DNA of 61,342 nt, from positions 1-61,342 of the forward strand of contig SHYX01000030.1 in NCBI GenBank assembly GCA_009692585.1, given 5' to 3'. Made by a program: the position numbers and the translations under genes. The notes beneath the pieces are model-generated. The model made no database searches. It was not told the origin of the DNA and saw only the letters and a program-made list of their open reading frames with translations. Each line of letters starts with the position of its first letter. Position 1 is the stretch's first letter. Origin of the DNA: Myxococcales bacterium. Its GTDB lineage: Bacteria > Myxococcota > UBA796 > SXON01. Shown piece by piece: positions 1 to 8,424 of this stretch.

Positions 1-98
1 GCCGCGCGGTACCCGTACAACACCTGCAAACTGCGATAGGTGTCGGCGTAGTCGTAGGGGTGGCCGCGACGTACCAGCCCGATCAACGAGGCCGGCAA
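1..98 (-). CDS. Possible truncated gene running off the left edge
   Basis: On the minus strand this edge reads as an open frame whose peptide (…RRGHPYDYADTYRSLQVLYGYRA) looks like real protein, while the plus strand here is interrupted by stops. The start is unclear: TTG codons at 98 and 86 are in frame, and the frame stays open a little further upstream into the neighbouring hydrolase gene. The part seen is too short to name a family. If real, it is divergent from the hydrolase that begins at 145. Confidence 0.33.
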   Translation of the reverse strand, partial: MPASLIGLVRRGHPYDYADTYRSLQVLYGYRA

Positions 99-144
99 GA
101 AGTGGCGGTCGAGCGAGGGGGCACGGGGTGACGAGGAGGTGTCG

Positions 145-1002
145 ATGCGACAGTTGACCCTGACACTAGCCGCAGCGCAAGCCGGCGCGGCCCAGGTCGT
201 ACCGATTTCCGCGGGATTCACGTTCCTGGAGGTCCGGGGTGACGGCCCGCCGCTGGTGCTCGTCCACGGAATGACGTCGCCATCGCTGGTGTGGGAGCGC
301 GTCGTGCCCCTGCTCGTCGGCGGGGGCCACCGCGTCGTTCGCTACGACCTGTACGGGCGTGGGCTGTCCGAGCGGCCGGACGTGCCGATGACCGCGGCGC
401 TGTACCACGCCCAGCTCGACGGTGTGATCGCCTCGGCGTGCGCCGAACCCCCGGTGCTCGTGGGGTATTCGTGGGGCGCTGGGATCGTGGCTTCTTGGGC
501 CGCGAACGCGGTCGAACGTGTGCGTCGCGTGGTCCTCGTGGCGCCCGGCGGGGTAGGCGTGCCCGAGCCGTGGGGCCACGCGGCGCTCCGCGTCCCGGGG
601 CTGGGTGAGGCGCTCGTCGCGCTGGGAGGGCGGCGGGGTCTGCTGGCGGACGTTGGGCGCATGTTCACGTCACCGGACACGACGGCCGCGTACCTTCCCC
701 GCTTCGTCGAGCAGCTGCAGTGGCAGGGGTACGACCGGTGCTTCTTGTCGACCTTGCGCCATTGTCCCCCTGACTGGGAACAGGCCTACGCGGCGCTGGG
801 GAGGACGTCGGTTCCCGTGGACGTGCTGTGGGGCGACGCGGATCGCAAGGTGCCGATCGCGGCCGCCGGGCGGCTGTCGGAGCTCATCCCCCAGGCGCGG
901 CTGCACGTCGTGAGTGGCGGGGCACACGGAATGCCGTGGGAGTCAGCGGAGGGGTTCGGGAGAGCGTTGGCGGGGGTGTTGTCGAGGGTGTCGTCGGGGT
1001 AG
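145..1002 (+). CDS. Alpha/beta hydrolase
   Basis: This is a 285-residue single-domain hydrolase of the alpha/beta fold. The oxyanion segment VLVHGMTS is near residues 38-45, the nucleophile elbow GYSWGAG puts the serine at 109, an acid is available at Asp231 or Asp233 (LWGDADRKVP), and the likely base is His261 in GGAHGM. No signal peptide is evident, so it is probably cytoplasmic. I chose the ATG at 145 because a GAGGAGG ribosome-binding site ends five bases upstream; a GTG at 139 overlaps that site. Substrate cannot be told; esterase, lactonase or C-C hydrolase are all possible. Confidence 0.87.
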   Translation: MRQLTLTLAAAQAGAAQVVPISAGFTFLEVRGDGPPLVLVHGMTSPSLVWERVVPLLVGGGHRVVRYDLYGRGLSERPDVPMTAALYHAQLDGVIASACAEPPVLVGYSWGAGIVASWAANAVERVRRVVLVAPGGVGVPEPWGHAALRVPGLGEALVALGGRRGLLADVGRMFTSPDTTAAYLPRFVEQLQWQGYDRCFLSTLRHCPPDWEQAYAALGRTSVPVDVLWGDADRKVPIAAAGRLSELIPQARLHVVSGGAHGMPWESAEGFGRALAGVLSRVSSG

Positions 1003-1602
1003 ATCCCGTTTCCCGATGCGTCGCGATCGCTCGCGTCTGCTGGCGGCGAGGCGGCGCGGGTGAGCGGCCCGTGGACGTAGACGAAGTGGAGGAGGTCGCG
1101 ACGCTGAGGGGCTGGCCGAGGGCATGGGGATCAACGTTCGGTCGGCCGGAGGGCTCGCGGAGCACCTTGTGGGCCACCACGGGCGCAAAGATGCGGCAGG
1201 CTTGTGGCTCCCGTCGAAGGTCCAGGCGATGGACATCCACGCCATCGTGATGGCGCTTGCCGAGCGCGGAGTCACGACCAACGAGGGTAGCTTCCGGGGC
1301 CTGGCGGCCCGTTACGTCTCCTCTCCTCTCCTCTCCTCACTTCGTCGAGACCGAGTGCCGGGGTTCGCGTGGTTGTTCAGCCCGGCCTGCGCGGGGCGTC
1401 GGATGGCGGAGGGGGCGGCACACCTCGTGGACTGGGTGATCCCCCACGTCGCGACGCGATAGTATGTGCTCACCATGCCGTGGCGCCGGCGGCCCAGGAC
1501 GCGCCCCCGCGCCCCCCCCAGTCGCGACGCGACGCGCCCGGCCGCTGGCCCAGACAATGCGGCCAGCGCCGGCGCAGCATTGGGGACGAACCCGGCCCGC
1601 AG
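1003..1602. other. 600-base stretch without a convincing gene
   Basis: No convincing gene lies between the hydrolase and the acylase. A plus-strand frame at 1124-1462 could encode 112 residues. Part of it (MDIHAIVMALAERGVTT) faintly recalls the helix that follows the catalytic domain in serine recombinases, but the rest is arginine- and alanine-rich without domain character. It may be a decayed mobile-element remnant or chance. The stretch also holds the pentamer repeat at 1317-1338. No tRNA or clear terminator was seen. Confidence 0.4.
1317..1338 (+). repeat. Pentanucleotide microsatellite (TCTCC)4TC
   Basis: The pentamer TCTCC is repeated four times plus two bases, giving a pure polypyrimidine tract of 22 bases in a region without a sure gene. 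Such tracts can slip during replication. It lies inside the doubtful frame at 1124-1462, where a change of one unit would shift the frame. Confidence 0.8.
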
Positions 1603-4095
1603 CTACGGCACGATCTCCCAGGTCCTCACCGTGGCCTCGTCCACCTCGGCCTTGCGGAAGGGCAGGTACTTGTACTCGAACTCGTGCCAGTCGGACTCGG
1701 GGCCGTAGCCGCCGTGGCCGTGGTGGAAGTACAACTCGGGCACGTCGTCGTCGCCGAAACCCACAATCGCGCGGTACAGGCTGCCCTCGTGCGAGGCGCA
1801 GGGAGCGTTCAGCTCGTTGCCGTTCCAAGCGGGGCAATCCGCCACATTGACCGTGGACTCGTCGCCGGAGAAGCGCGATTCGATGTCGACGCCGAAGCTG
1901 CCCTTGAACCAGGCGGTGTGGACATCCCCCCAGGTCAGCGCCGGCACGCCGAGCGCCAGCCGCTGCGCCTCCACCCACTCCAACGCGTCGGAGAGGGCCT
2001 GGAGCATGTCGATGTCGCCGCGACCGTCGAGCAGCGCTTCGTTGTGCTGGGTGTGCGCCAGGACGTTGAGCTTGGCGGTGGTGGCCGGGGTGGCTTCGGC
2101 CACGGCGTCGAACAGCACGCTCATGTCGCCGAACAGGGTGCGCCGCGCCAGCATGGCCTGCCAGGTGTGGAAGAGCGCCGCGGGTTCGCTGTCCATGTCC
2201 ATGTCGCCGTCCCATGCCTCCAGGACCGCGATGGCGTCCACCAGATCGGGGCGATCGCGGTAGTCAGCGAGCGTTTCGTCAATCACGATGCGGCTGCCGA
2301 CATCCACGAGCAGGGGCAGCAGGTCACCGGCGATGCCCGAACGCACGTCGGCCTGCATCTCCACCATGTCGCGAGGGCTGACGTTTCCGCGCTCGACGAG
2401 GGAGTTGCCCAGCTCGTACATGCGGTCCGCTCGCCAGCCGGGATCGAAGAAGCTGCCGTAGTAGAAGGCGTCGTTGGTGGGATCGTTGTCGAGGGTGTGG
2501 GAGAAGGGCGCGTTGTTGCCGGTGCCGATGAAGTCCTGCGACCCGTCCAGCGTCGGGTACAGGGCGTCGTCCAGGTGCTCGCCCGTCCACAAGAGGCTGG
2601 CGTCGCTGGCGTCCTGGATGCGGCGAGGGTCGCCGGTGCGGACCGGGATGTACCCATGGGTCTGGTAGCCGATGCCGGTGGCATCGCCGAAGAGCCAGTT
2701 CTGTTGGCCGACCATCTCCAGGCCCACGGCGTCGCGGAACTCGGCGATGCTGGCGCTGCGGTCGAAGTCCAGGTACTCGAACAGCTCCTGCGTTTCGGGC
2801 TCGAAGCCCGCCCACGCGATCATGACGCTGCCCTCGGCGAAGACGTTGGCCGGGACGGGCAACAACGATTCCGGCAACAGCACGCCGTGGTCGGGGATCT
2901 CGGTCACGGTGTGGACCTCGTCGACGAGGCTGCCATCAGCCTGCTTGACGCGGATGACCTCGTCGCGGGTGCGCACTTTGACCGCGTCGCCGCCCATGTC
3001 CGCGTAGCCGTCCTCGTCGATGGCCACGTCGTAGATGTCCATCACGTCGGCGAAGTTGGTGGTCGCCGTCCAGTTGACGTGCCGGTTGTGCCCGAGGTGC
3101 AGCCCTGGGACGCCGGGGAAGCTGAAGCCGGCCACGTCGAAGTTGCCGCCGGCCTCGGCCGAGTTGAGGTGCCACGCAATGAGCATGGACGGCGTCATCA
3201 GGCTGGCGTGCGGGTCGTTGGCCATGACCGGCTTGCCGTTGAGCGTGTGTTTTCCGTGAAACGCCCAGTTGTTGCTGGCCCGGCCGGCGCCCTGCGCCTT
3301 GGCGAGCACCGACAGGCGTGCGCCCAGCTCGTCGTCGAGTTTCAGTCCGGGGGGGAAACGAGGGTCGATCGGCGCGGAATGCGAGGCGCTCTGTTCGGTC
3401 GCGATCGCCCCGTCGACGATGAACTGCCCCCGCGACGGTGCCCACACCGGCACATCGTCGAAGTTGCTGACCAGCTCCTGCGAGATCGAGACCAGCACGT
3501 CGTAGTCGATCTGGTTGGAGTACCCGAGGTTGATGCGTTTGCCCATCGCGACGACGTCCACGACGGTGAAGGGCTCGGGAATGTAGGTGAGCGCGTCCTG
3601 CCCGTAGGAGCTGGGCGCCTCCGCGGTTCCCGCGGCGAGATCCTGGACGTAGCGGTTCAGTCCGGCGGTGAACGCGACGCCGAGCCCGATGTCAGCGGGC
3701 CGCATCTTGGCCTGGAAGTGCAGGGTGCGGCAGCCCAGGTCGAGGAAGTTGAAGGTGCGGGCGATGAGGTCGGTCTCGACCGCCGATTGGCCGTCCATCT
3801 CGGCGAGGGTGCCGCGGGTCGAGTGGCGGGCGCGGTCGATCTGGTAGAGGCGTTGACGCCCCTGCTCGTAGCCCGCGGCGAAGAAGAGATCCGCGTCGTT
3901 GCCGGCGTAAATGTGGACCACGCCGAGGTGATCTTCCTTTACGGTGGCCGCGGCGGTCGGGGAATAGTCGAGCGGGATGTCCAGGCCCTCGGTGGTGCAG
4001 GCCTCCCAGACGTCGAGGCCGGGCCTCTGGGGCGCCGGCGGATCACAGGCCAACAACGAGAAGAGCATCAGTGTTCCCAACCCTCGGATTAGCAT
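1603..4095 (-). CDS. Penicillin acylase family lipoprotein (Ntn hydrolase)
   Basis: An 830-residue protein of the penicillin amidase / acyl-homoserine-lactone acylase family, which cleaves amide bonds after autocatalytic maturation to alpha and beta chains. The start gives a lipoprotein signal ending LFSLLAC (Cys17). The family landmarks are present: AAGYEQGRQRLYQIDRAR (about 73-90), RGTLAEMDG (94-102), and the precursor cleavage site with the catalytic serine at 274 in RASNNWAFHG, followed by KPVMANDPH and the LHLGHNRHVNWTATTN block. Length fits the family. It is probably anchored in the envelope facing the periplasm or exterior. The substrate (beta-lactam, N-acyl-homoserine lactone or other acyl amide) cannot be read from the sequence. 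Divergent from the CotH-type gene 37 bases away. Confidence 0.93.
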   Translation of the reverse strand: MLIRGLGTLMLFSLLACDPPAPQRPGLDVWEACTTEGLDIPLDYSPTAAATVKEDHLGVVHIYAGNDADLFFAAGYEQGRQRLYQIDRARHSTRGTLAEMDGQSAVETDLIARTFNFLDLGCRTLHFQAKMRPADIGLGVAFTAGLNRYVQDLAAGTAEAPSSYGQDALTYIPEPFTVVDVVAMGKRINLGYSNQIDYDVLVSISQELVSNFDDVPVWAPSRGQFIVDGAIATEQSASHSAPIDPRFPPGLKLDDELGARLSVLAKAQGAGRASNNWAFHGKHTLNGKPVMANDPHASLMTPSMLIAWHLNSAEAGGNFDVAGFSFPGVPGLHLGHNRHVNWTATTNFADVMDIYDVAIDEDGYADMGGDAVKVRTRDEVIRVKQADGSLVDEVHTVTEIPDHGVLLPESLLPVPANVFAEGSVMIAWAGFEPETQELFEYLDFDRSASIAEFRDAVGLEMVGQQNWLFGDATGIGYQTHGYIPVRTGDPRRIQDASDASLLWTGEHLDDALYPTLDGSQDFIGTGNNAPFSHTLDNDPTNDAFYYGSFFDPGWRADRMYELGNSLVERGNVSPRDMVEMQADVRSGIAGDLLPLLVDVGSRIVIDETLADYRDRPDLVDAIAVLEAWDGDMDMDSEPAALFHTWQAMLARRTLFGDMSVLFDAVAEATPATTAKLNVLAHTQHNEALLDGRGDIDMLQALSDALEWVEAQRLALGVPALTWGDVHTAWFKGSFGVDIESRFSGDESTVNVADCPAWNGNELNAPCASHEGSLYRAIVGFGDDDVPELYFHHGHGGYGPESDWHEFEYKYLPFRKAEVDEATVRTWEIVP

Positions 4096-4132
4096 GGAAA
4101 TGCCGGCCCCGCCCGGCTACGTTGGGCGGTAG

Positions 4133-5374
4133 ATGCTCCTGTGGTTGCTGGTTGCGTGTGCCCCGTCGTCCATCAGCCTCGGGGACCGGGATTCCGCGGG
4201 CCGGGGTGCGGACCCACTTCTCCTCGGCGACACGGCGATGGAGCGGGCGCCGGGGGACACCTCCGGGGCGGTGGAGCCGGACCCGGTCGACGACCCCGAT
4301 CTCTACGAGAACGCGGTGATCTGGGAGCTGTCGCTGACCATCGAACGCGAGGGCTGGGACGAGCTGAGTCGCGACGGATCCGACTACGTGGATGCGACGT
4401 TGGCTTGGGACGCGAGGGAGTGGCCCGTCGCCATCCACATCAAGGGCTCGTCCAGCTGGCAGCCCATCGAGGACAAGCCGAGCCTGGTCATCGATGTGGA
4501 CCAGACCGTGCCCGACCAGGAGTTCCTCGGCGCCAAGAAGTTCTACCTGCACAACGACTGTTACGATCCGAGCCAGATGTCGGAGACCCTGTCCTACGCG
4601 TTCTATCGCGAGTGGCAGTTCCCCGCGTCACGCACCAGCTTCGCACACCTGACGGTCAATAGTCGCGACTACGGGCTGTACACCGTGGTCGAGCCGCACA
4701 ACCACGACTTCCTGCAAGACTGGTTCGCCGAGCCCGACGGCAACCTGTACGAAAACCGGGAGGCGTACTGCGATGTGACCGATGTGAGCTGCATGGAGGT
4801 GGAGCAGGACCTCGAGGGCGACGACGCCGCGCTGGCGCGCCTGGGTGACACCGCCCGCGCTCGCGGCCCGGCCTGGCGCCCTGCGATCGAGCCGCTCTTG
4901 GATTGGGAACGCTTCCTCGACGCGCTCGCCCTTGAAATCACCCTCGTCCATTGGGACAGTTACAGCTATGACCTGTCGAACTACCAACTCTACCACGAGC
5001 CGGTGGCCGACCACTGGACACTCCTTACCCAATCGATGGACCTCGACTACGGCTTCCGCCCGTGGAGCTACCCCAGCTGCGGCCAGTACGGAATGGACAT
5101 CGACAACTACACCATGGGGATGCTCGCGGCCTCCTGTCACGGCGACAGCACCTGCAAGGAAGCGCTGGTCGCCAGGGTGCTGGAGTTCGCCGATCGCCTG
5201 GAGGCGGCCGACGGCGCGGCGCGGGTGCGCGACCTCGACGCGCTCATCGGCGATGCGGTCAGGGCCGACCCGCGCCGGTACTACGACGAAGTGGAGTATG
5301 CCGACCACATCGCCTGCCTGGAGCAGTTCTTCGCCGAGCGGCCGGCACAGCTGCGGGCGTGGGCGGGGGGGTAG
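4133..5374 (+). CDS. CotH-type secreted protein kinase-like lipoprotein
   Basis: A 413-residue protein resembling the CotH kinase family, known in Bacillus spore coat for phosphorylating secreted proteins. A very short lipoprotein signal ends at LLVACA (Cys9), followed by an acidic Gly/Asp linker. Family-type segments are visible: IHIKGSSSWQ, GAKKFYLHNDCYDPSQMSE, the GLYTVVEPHNHDF strand-turn, GNLYEN, and LSNYQLYHEP...WTLLTQSMDLDYGF, which fits the 'NYYLY ... D-L-D' core with metal-binding Asp. It is the first of two such paralogues in this window (the other ends at 13271). Activity is inferred; the family is diverse. Confidence 0.82.
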   Translation: MLLWLLVACAPSSISLGDRDSAGRGADPLLLGDTAMERAPGDTSGAVEPDPVDDPDLYENAVIWELSLTIEREGWDELSRDGSDYVDATLAWDAREWPVAIHIKGSSSWQPIEDKPSLVIDVDQTVPDQEFLGAKKFYLHNDCYDPSQMSETLSYAFYREWQFPASRTSFAHLTVNSRDYGLYTVVEPHNHDFLQDWFAEPDGNLYENREAYCDVTDVSCMEVEQDLEGDDAALARLGDTARARGPAWRPAIEPLLDWERFLDALALEITLVHWDSYSYDLSNYQLYHEPVADHWTLLTQSMDLDYGFRPWSYPSCGQYGMDIDNYTMGMLAASCHGDSTCKEALVARVLEFADRLEAADGAARVRDLDALIGDAVRADPRRYYDEVEYADHIACLEQFFAERPAQLRAWAGG

Positions 5375-5376
5375 GC

Positions 5377-6528
5377 CTACCCCTTCCGCCGGGCAAGGTC
5401 CAGCTGCAGGTTCACGCATCGACTCGCCAACAGTTTGACCAGCACCCCCAGCCAACCGCCACGGCGGCACTCCTCGTCCAGCGCCGCCCGCGTGATCACC
5501 CGCACCACGACCGCGCTGGTGGCGGTGACGGTGGCCGTCCGCGCCCCACCCGAAACCAGCGCGGCCTCGCCGAAGGTGTCGCCCGCACCCAGCTCGGCGA
5601 TGGGGCCGCCGTTCTGGCAGACCTCGCAGCGGCCCTCGACGATGAAGTAGGTGTGCTCCGCGTCCTGGCCCTGCCTCAGGATCTCGTCCCCCTCGGCGAA
5701 GCTGCGGCGTTCGAACCACCAGCCGTCCGCCCGCGCGCCGTGCAGGTCGGCCGCCAACGCAACGGTGTTCGGATACCGGTCGGCCGGGTCCAGGGCGAGG
5801 GCCTTCATCGCGATGCGCACCAGCTCCGGGGGCAGCGGCCGCCCGGGGAGGGCGATGGGTGCGGCCACCGGACTCGCCTCTGGGCCGGTAACGCCACGTT
5901 CATCGAGGGTGAGCGCACCATTTGGCTTACGACCAGTCAACGCGTAGTACAGCAGGCCGCCGATGCCCCAGACATCCGAACGCGCGTCGCACATCTCGCC
6001 CCGCGCCTGCTCGGGGGGGGCCCAGCCGGCGCTGCCGGCAACGGGGACGTCGGTCTCGCCTTTGACCTGGGCGATGCCCCAATCCATCAGGTAGACCTGT
6101 CCGAAGGTGCCGATCATCACATTTTCCGGCTTCAGATCGCGGTGGACGACGCCCCGGTGGTGGGCGAACGCCAGGCCCTCGCACAACCGCAACAGGGTTT
6201 CGATCACCCGGGTCAGTGCGGCGACCGGGTCCTTCTCGCTGCGCAGCATCTCGCCGAAGGTCGCGCCCTGAACCCGCTTCATGGTGAACCAGTCGGGGCC
6301 CAGGTCGTAGATGGGGACGACGACCGGGTGATCGAGCTGTGCGGTCACCTTCGCCTCACGACGCATGCGGGCGAGGTCGGCGGGCTCGGCGGGCACCGGG
6401 ATCTTGACGGCCACGGGCCGGTCCAGAATCTGATCGCGTACAACATGGATCGCGGCCGCGCCGCCGGTGGCCAGGAGTTGCCCGTCCTGGTAGCGCGCTG
6501 GATCGAGAGGGAGGGGCGTGTGGGACAT
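5377..6528 (-). CDS. Ser/Thr protein kinase fused to a cyclic-nucleotide-binding domain
   Basis: A 383-residue cytoplasmic protein. Residues about 15-270 form a Hanks-type kinase: a weak Gly loop (ATGGAAAIHVV, 20-30), Lys42 in AVKIP, HRDLKPEN with catalytic Asp131, DWG replacing DFG (Asp149 kept), and an APPEQ segment near 170. Residues about 275-355 form a cNMP-binding beta-roll (EGDEILRQGQDAEHTYFIVEGR, then GDTFGEAALVSGGART with Arg330 in the phosphate-binding cassette). The order kinase then sensor suggests kinase activity may be gated by cyclic nucleotide or another ligand. It has no membrane span. It is divergent, with a 38-base gap, from a caspase-fold gene. Confidence 0.92.
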   Translation of the reverse strand: MSHTPLPLDPARYQDGQLLATGGAAAIHVVRDQILDRPVAVKIPVPAEPADLARMRREAKVTAQLDHPVVVPIYDLGPDWFTMKRVQGATFGEMLRSEKDPVAALTRVIETLLRLCEGLAFAHHRGVVHRDLKPENVMIGTFGQVYLMDWGIAQVKGETDVPVAGSAGWAPPEQARGEMCDARSDVWGIGGLLYYALTGRKPNGALTLDERGVTGPEASPVAAPIALPGRPLPPELVRIAMKALALDPADRYPNTVALAADLHGARADGWWFERRSFAEGDEILRQGQDAEHTYFIVEGRCEVCQNGGPIAELGAGDTFGEAALVSGGARTATVTATSAVVVRVITRAALDEECRRGGWLGVLVKLLASRCVNLQLDLARRKG

Positions 6529-6566
6529 GCGGGGGGCACCTAACTCTGGTAGGCTCCCCGCACCCG

Positions 6567-8354
6567 ATGCTCCTCGCTCTCGCCGCGCTGTCCCTGGCTG
6601 CCCCGCCCGATGTGGATTCTCCGCTGGAAGGGACGCAAAAGGCCCGAAAGGACGCCGCAGTAGTCGTCTCGGTCGAAGACTATACGTTTTTGCCCGATCT
6701 GGGCGGGGGCACCCTGGACGCCGACGCGCTCCACGGTTGGTTGAACACGACCCGGGGGGTGGAGCGGATCACCCGGCTGAAGGACCCGGACAAAGCGGCG
6801 ATGCGCCGAGGCATCTCGGAGGCGGCGCGCAGCGTGCGCGGCGGGGGGATGCTGTGGGTCTATTTCGCCGGTCACGGCTATGCCGATGACCAGGGCCGCC
6901 GGGTGCTGCTCAGCAAGGAGGCGGCCCCGGACGACCCGAGTGGGATCGTGCTCGACGAGCTGTTGGGCAGCGCAAGGTCCGGCCGGGCCAAACGGATCCT
7001 GGTGATCCTCGACGCGGACTTCGGCGGCATCGGGCGGGGTGGCGAGCCGCTCGGACTCCCGGAGGGCAAGCTCCCGGCGATCGCGACGGGCGCCGACCCC
7101 AGGCTCGCCGTGTGGTCGGCCGCGTCGGCCGGCGAAGCCCCGGGTCCGTACCCCGCGACCGGTCATGGCCTGTTCACCTGGTTGACCCTCGGCGCCCTGC
7201 GCGGGTGGGCCGACGGAGCCACGGGCGGAAAGGTCAACGGCGAAGTGAGCCTGGAGGAGGCGCAGTCCTTCGTCGCGGCCAAATCCCGGCTGCTGGGCGG
7301 CCGCAACTGGAATCCGAGTCGCGAGACTCGTCCCGACGTCATGAAGTGGGTGGTGGCGCGGGGCGCCCAACAGCCGGGGCCCGATCAGGCCGCGTGGTCG
7401 TCGTTGGCGCAGGATGAAAAGACGCGTCGCGTCCGCGAGGCCGGCGACCGCCTGATGGCGCAGGCCACCGGAGAGTGGCTCGAGATCGTGGTCGTCACCG
7501 GAGTGTCGTCGCCCTCGGGCGTCGAAAAGCTCAACGCGTTCATCGCCCGCTACGAGTTGGCGGTGGTGCAGGTCGACGGCCTCGACGTTGGCGTCAACGT
7601 GCCCGAGGTGGTCGATGCCCGCACCCGCCTGGACGGGTTCGCACGTGATACCCGCAAGTCCAAGGGCAAAAAACGCCCCAAGAAGGGTCAGAAGAAGAAG
7701 GCGGTCACGGCGCCGGCGGTGGCGGTCAGGGCCACCCCGCTCTGCGACGACCTCGTCAAGCTCGAGCCCGCCGCGATGGGAGGCACGCTCAACCCCGACC
7801 AGATCACCTGCCTCGAGGTCAAGCTCAACAAGGTTACCCGACAGACGGAGCGCGACAATATCTCCCGCGTTCTATTGGCGAACGCGGACGGCAAGGCCAG
7901 CGTGAGCGAATGGATGCGGCTGGCGGCGCGCCACCTCGATGAGGTGGATCGGAGCGACCCGGACCTGTGTTTTCGCTACGCGCTGACCCTCTCGCGAGAG
8001 GGCACCCTCGATGACGCCCCCGAGGTCTTGCGTTGGGCGGATTACGCGCTGGAAAATAAATCCCGGTGGGTGGGACCCACCTTCGTCGGGCGGGTCTACA
8101 ACCTCTACCGGCTCCGCGCCGAAACCGCGACGCGGGTGTGGATCGACGCCGAGGACGAGCTGTTGTCCGATCGGACCGAAGACAACATGCTCGAAGCGGA
8201 GGACGCCCGTGGGCTCGCGAAGAACAGCGCCCGCGAGTGGTTGGATTACGCGCTCTTGGCCTCCCAACCCAGCGAACGGGCGTACCGTCTGTGCGAAACC
8301 GCGGCCGGCAGTCCCAACTTCTGCGCGACCAGACCTGGGGGCGATGCGCCGTGA
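6567..8354 (+). CDS. Secreted caspase-fold protein with the catalytic Cys replaced (pseudo-caspase)
   Basis: A 595-residue protein with a short hydrophobic N-terminus (MLLALAALSLAAPP) that looks like a signal peptide. Residues about 29-260 match the C14 caspase / metacaspase fold: a KDAAVVVSVEDY first strand and the FAGHG motif with the catalytic His at 103. The strand that normally reads D-A-C-F-S-G is here ILDADFGG, so the nucleophile Cys is Asp151. The protein should therefore lack peptidase activity unless another residue serves. The remaining ~330 residues hold a basic KSKGKKRPKKGQKKK stretch and a helical tail of unknown role. Adjacent and divergent to the kinase-cNMP fusion; its stop lies 71 bases before miaB. 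Confidence 0.8.
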   Translation: MLLALAALSLAAPPDVDSPLEGTQKARKDAAVVVSVEDYTFLPDLGGGTLDADALHGWLNTTRGVERITRLKDPDKAAMRRGISEAARSVRGGGMLWVYFAGHGYADDQGRRVLLSKEAAPDDPSGIVLDELLGSARSGRAKRILVILDADFGGIGRGGEPLGLPEGKLPAIATGADPRLAVWSAASAGEAPGPYPATGHGLFTWLTLGALRGWADGATGGKVNGEVSLEEAQSFVAAKSRLLGGRNWNPSRETRPDVMKWVVARGAQQPGPDQAAWSSLAQDEKTRRVREAGDRLMAQATGEWLEIVVVTGVSSPSGVEKLNAFIARYELAVVQVDGLDVGVNVPEVVDARTRLDGFARDTRKSKGKKRPKKGQKKKAVTAPAVAVRATPLCDDLVKLEPAAMGGTLNPDQITCLEVKLNKVTRQTERDNISRVLLANADGKASVSEWMRLAARHLDEVDRSDPDLCFRYALTLSREGTLDDAPEVLRWADYALENKSRWVGPTFVGRVYNLYRLRAETATRVWIDAEDELLSDRTEDNMLEAEDARGLAKNSAREWLDYALLASQPSERAYRLCETAAGSPNFCATRPGGDAP

Positions 8355-8424
8355 CCGACACCTCGTCGAACCTCGTCGCGGCGCATCGCGCGTCCGCCCT
8401 CCTGACAGGATAGCTCCGCGCGTC

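Noticed and set aside
1124..1462. A complete serine recombinase gene
   Set aside because: The frame is far too short and shows no catalytic domain; only a faint helix-like resemblance remains.
1369..4092. A 907-codon open frame on the plus strand opposite the acylase gene
   Set aside because: It is arginine/histidine/valine-rich without domain character and covers a clear penicillin-acylase gene; high GC content produces such antisense frames.
5377..6528. DWG instead of DFG taken as sign of a pseudokinase
   Set aside because: The metal-binding Asp149, Lys42 and HRD Asp131 are all kept; Trp at the second position is common in active bacterial kinases.
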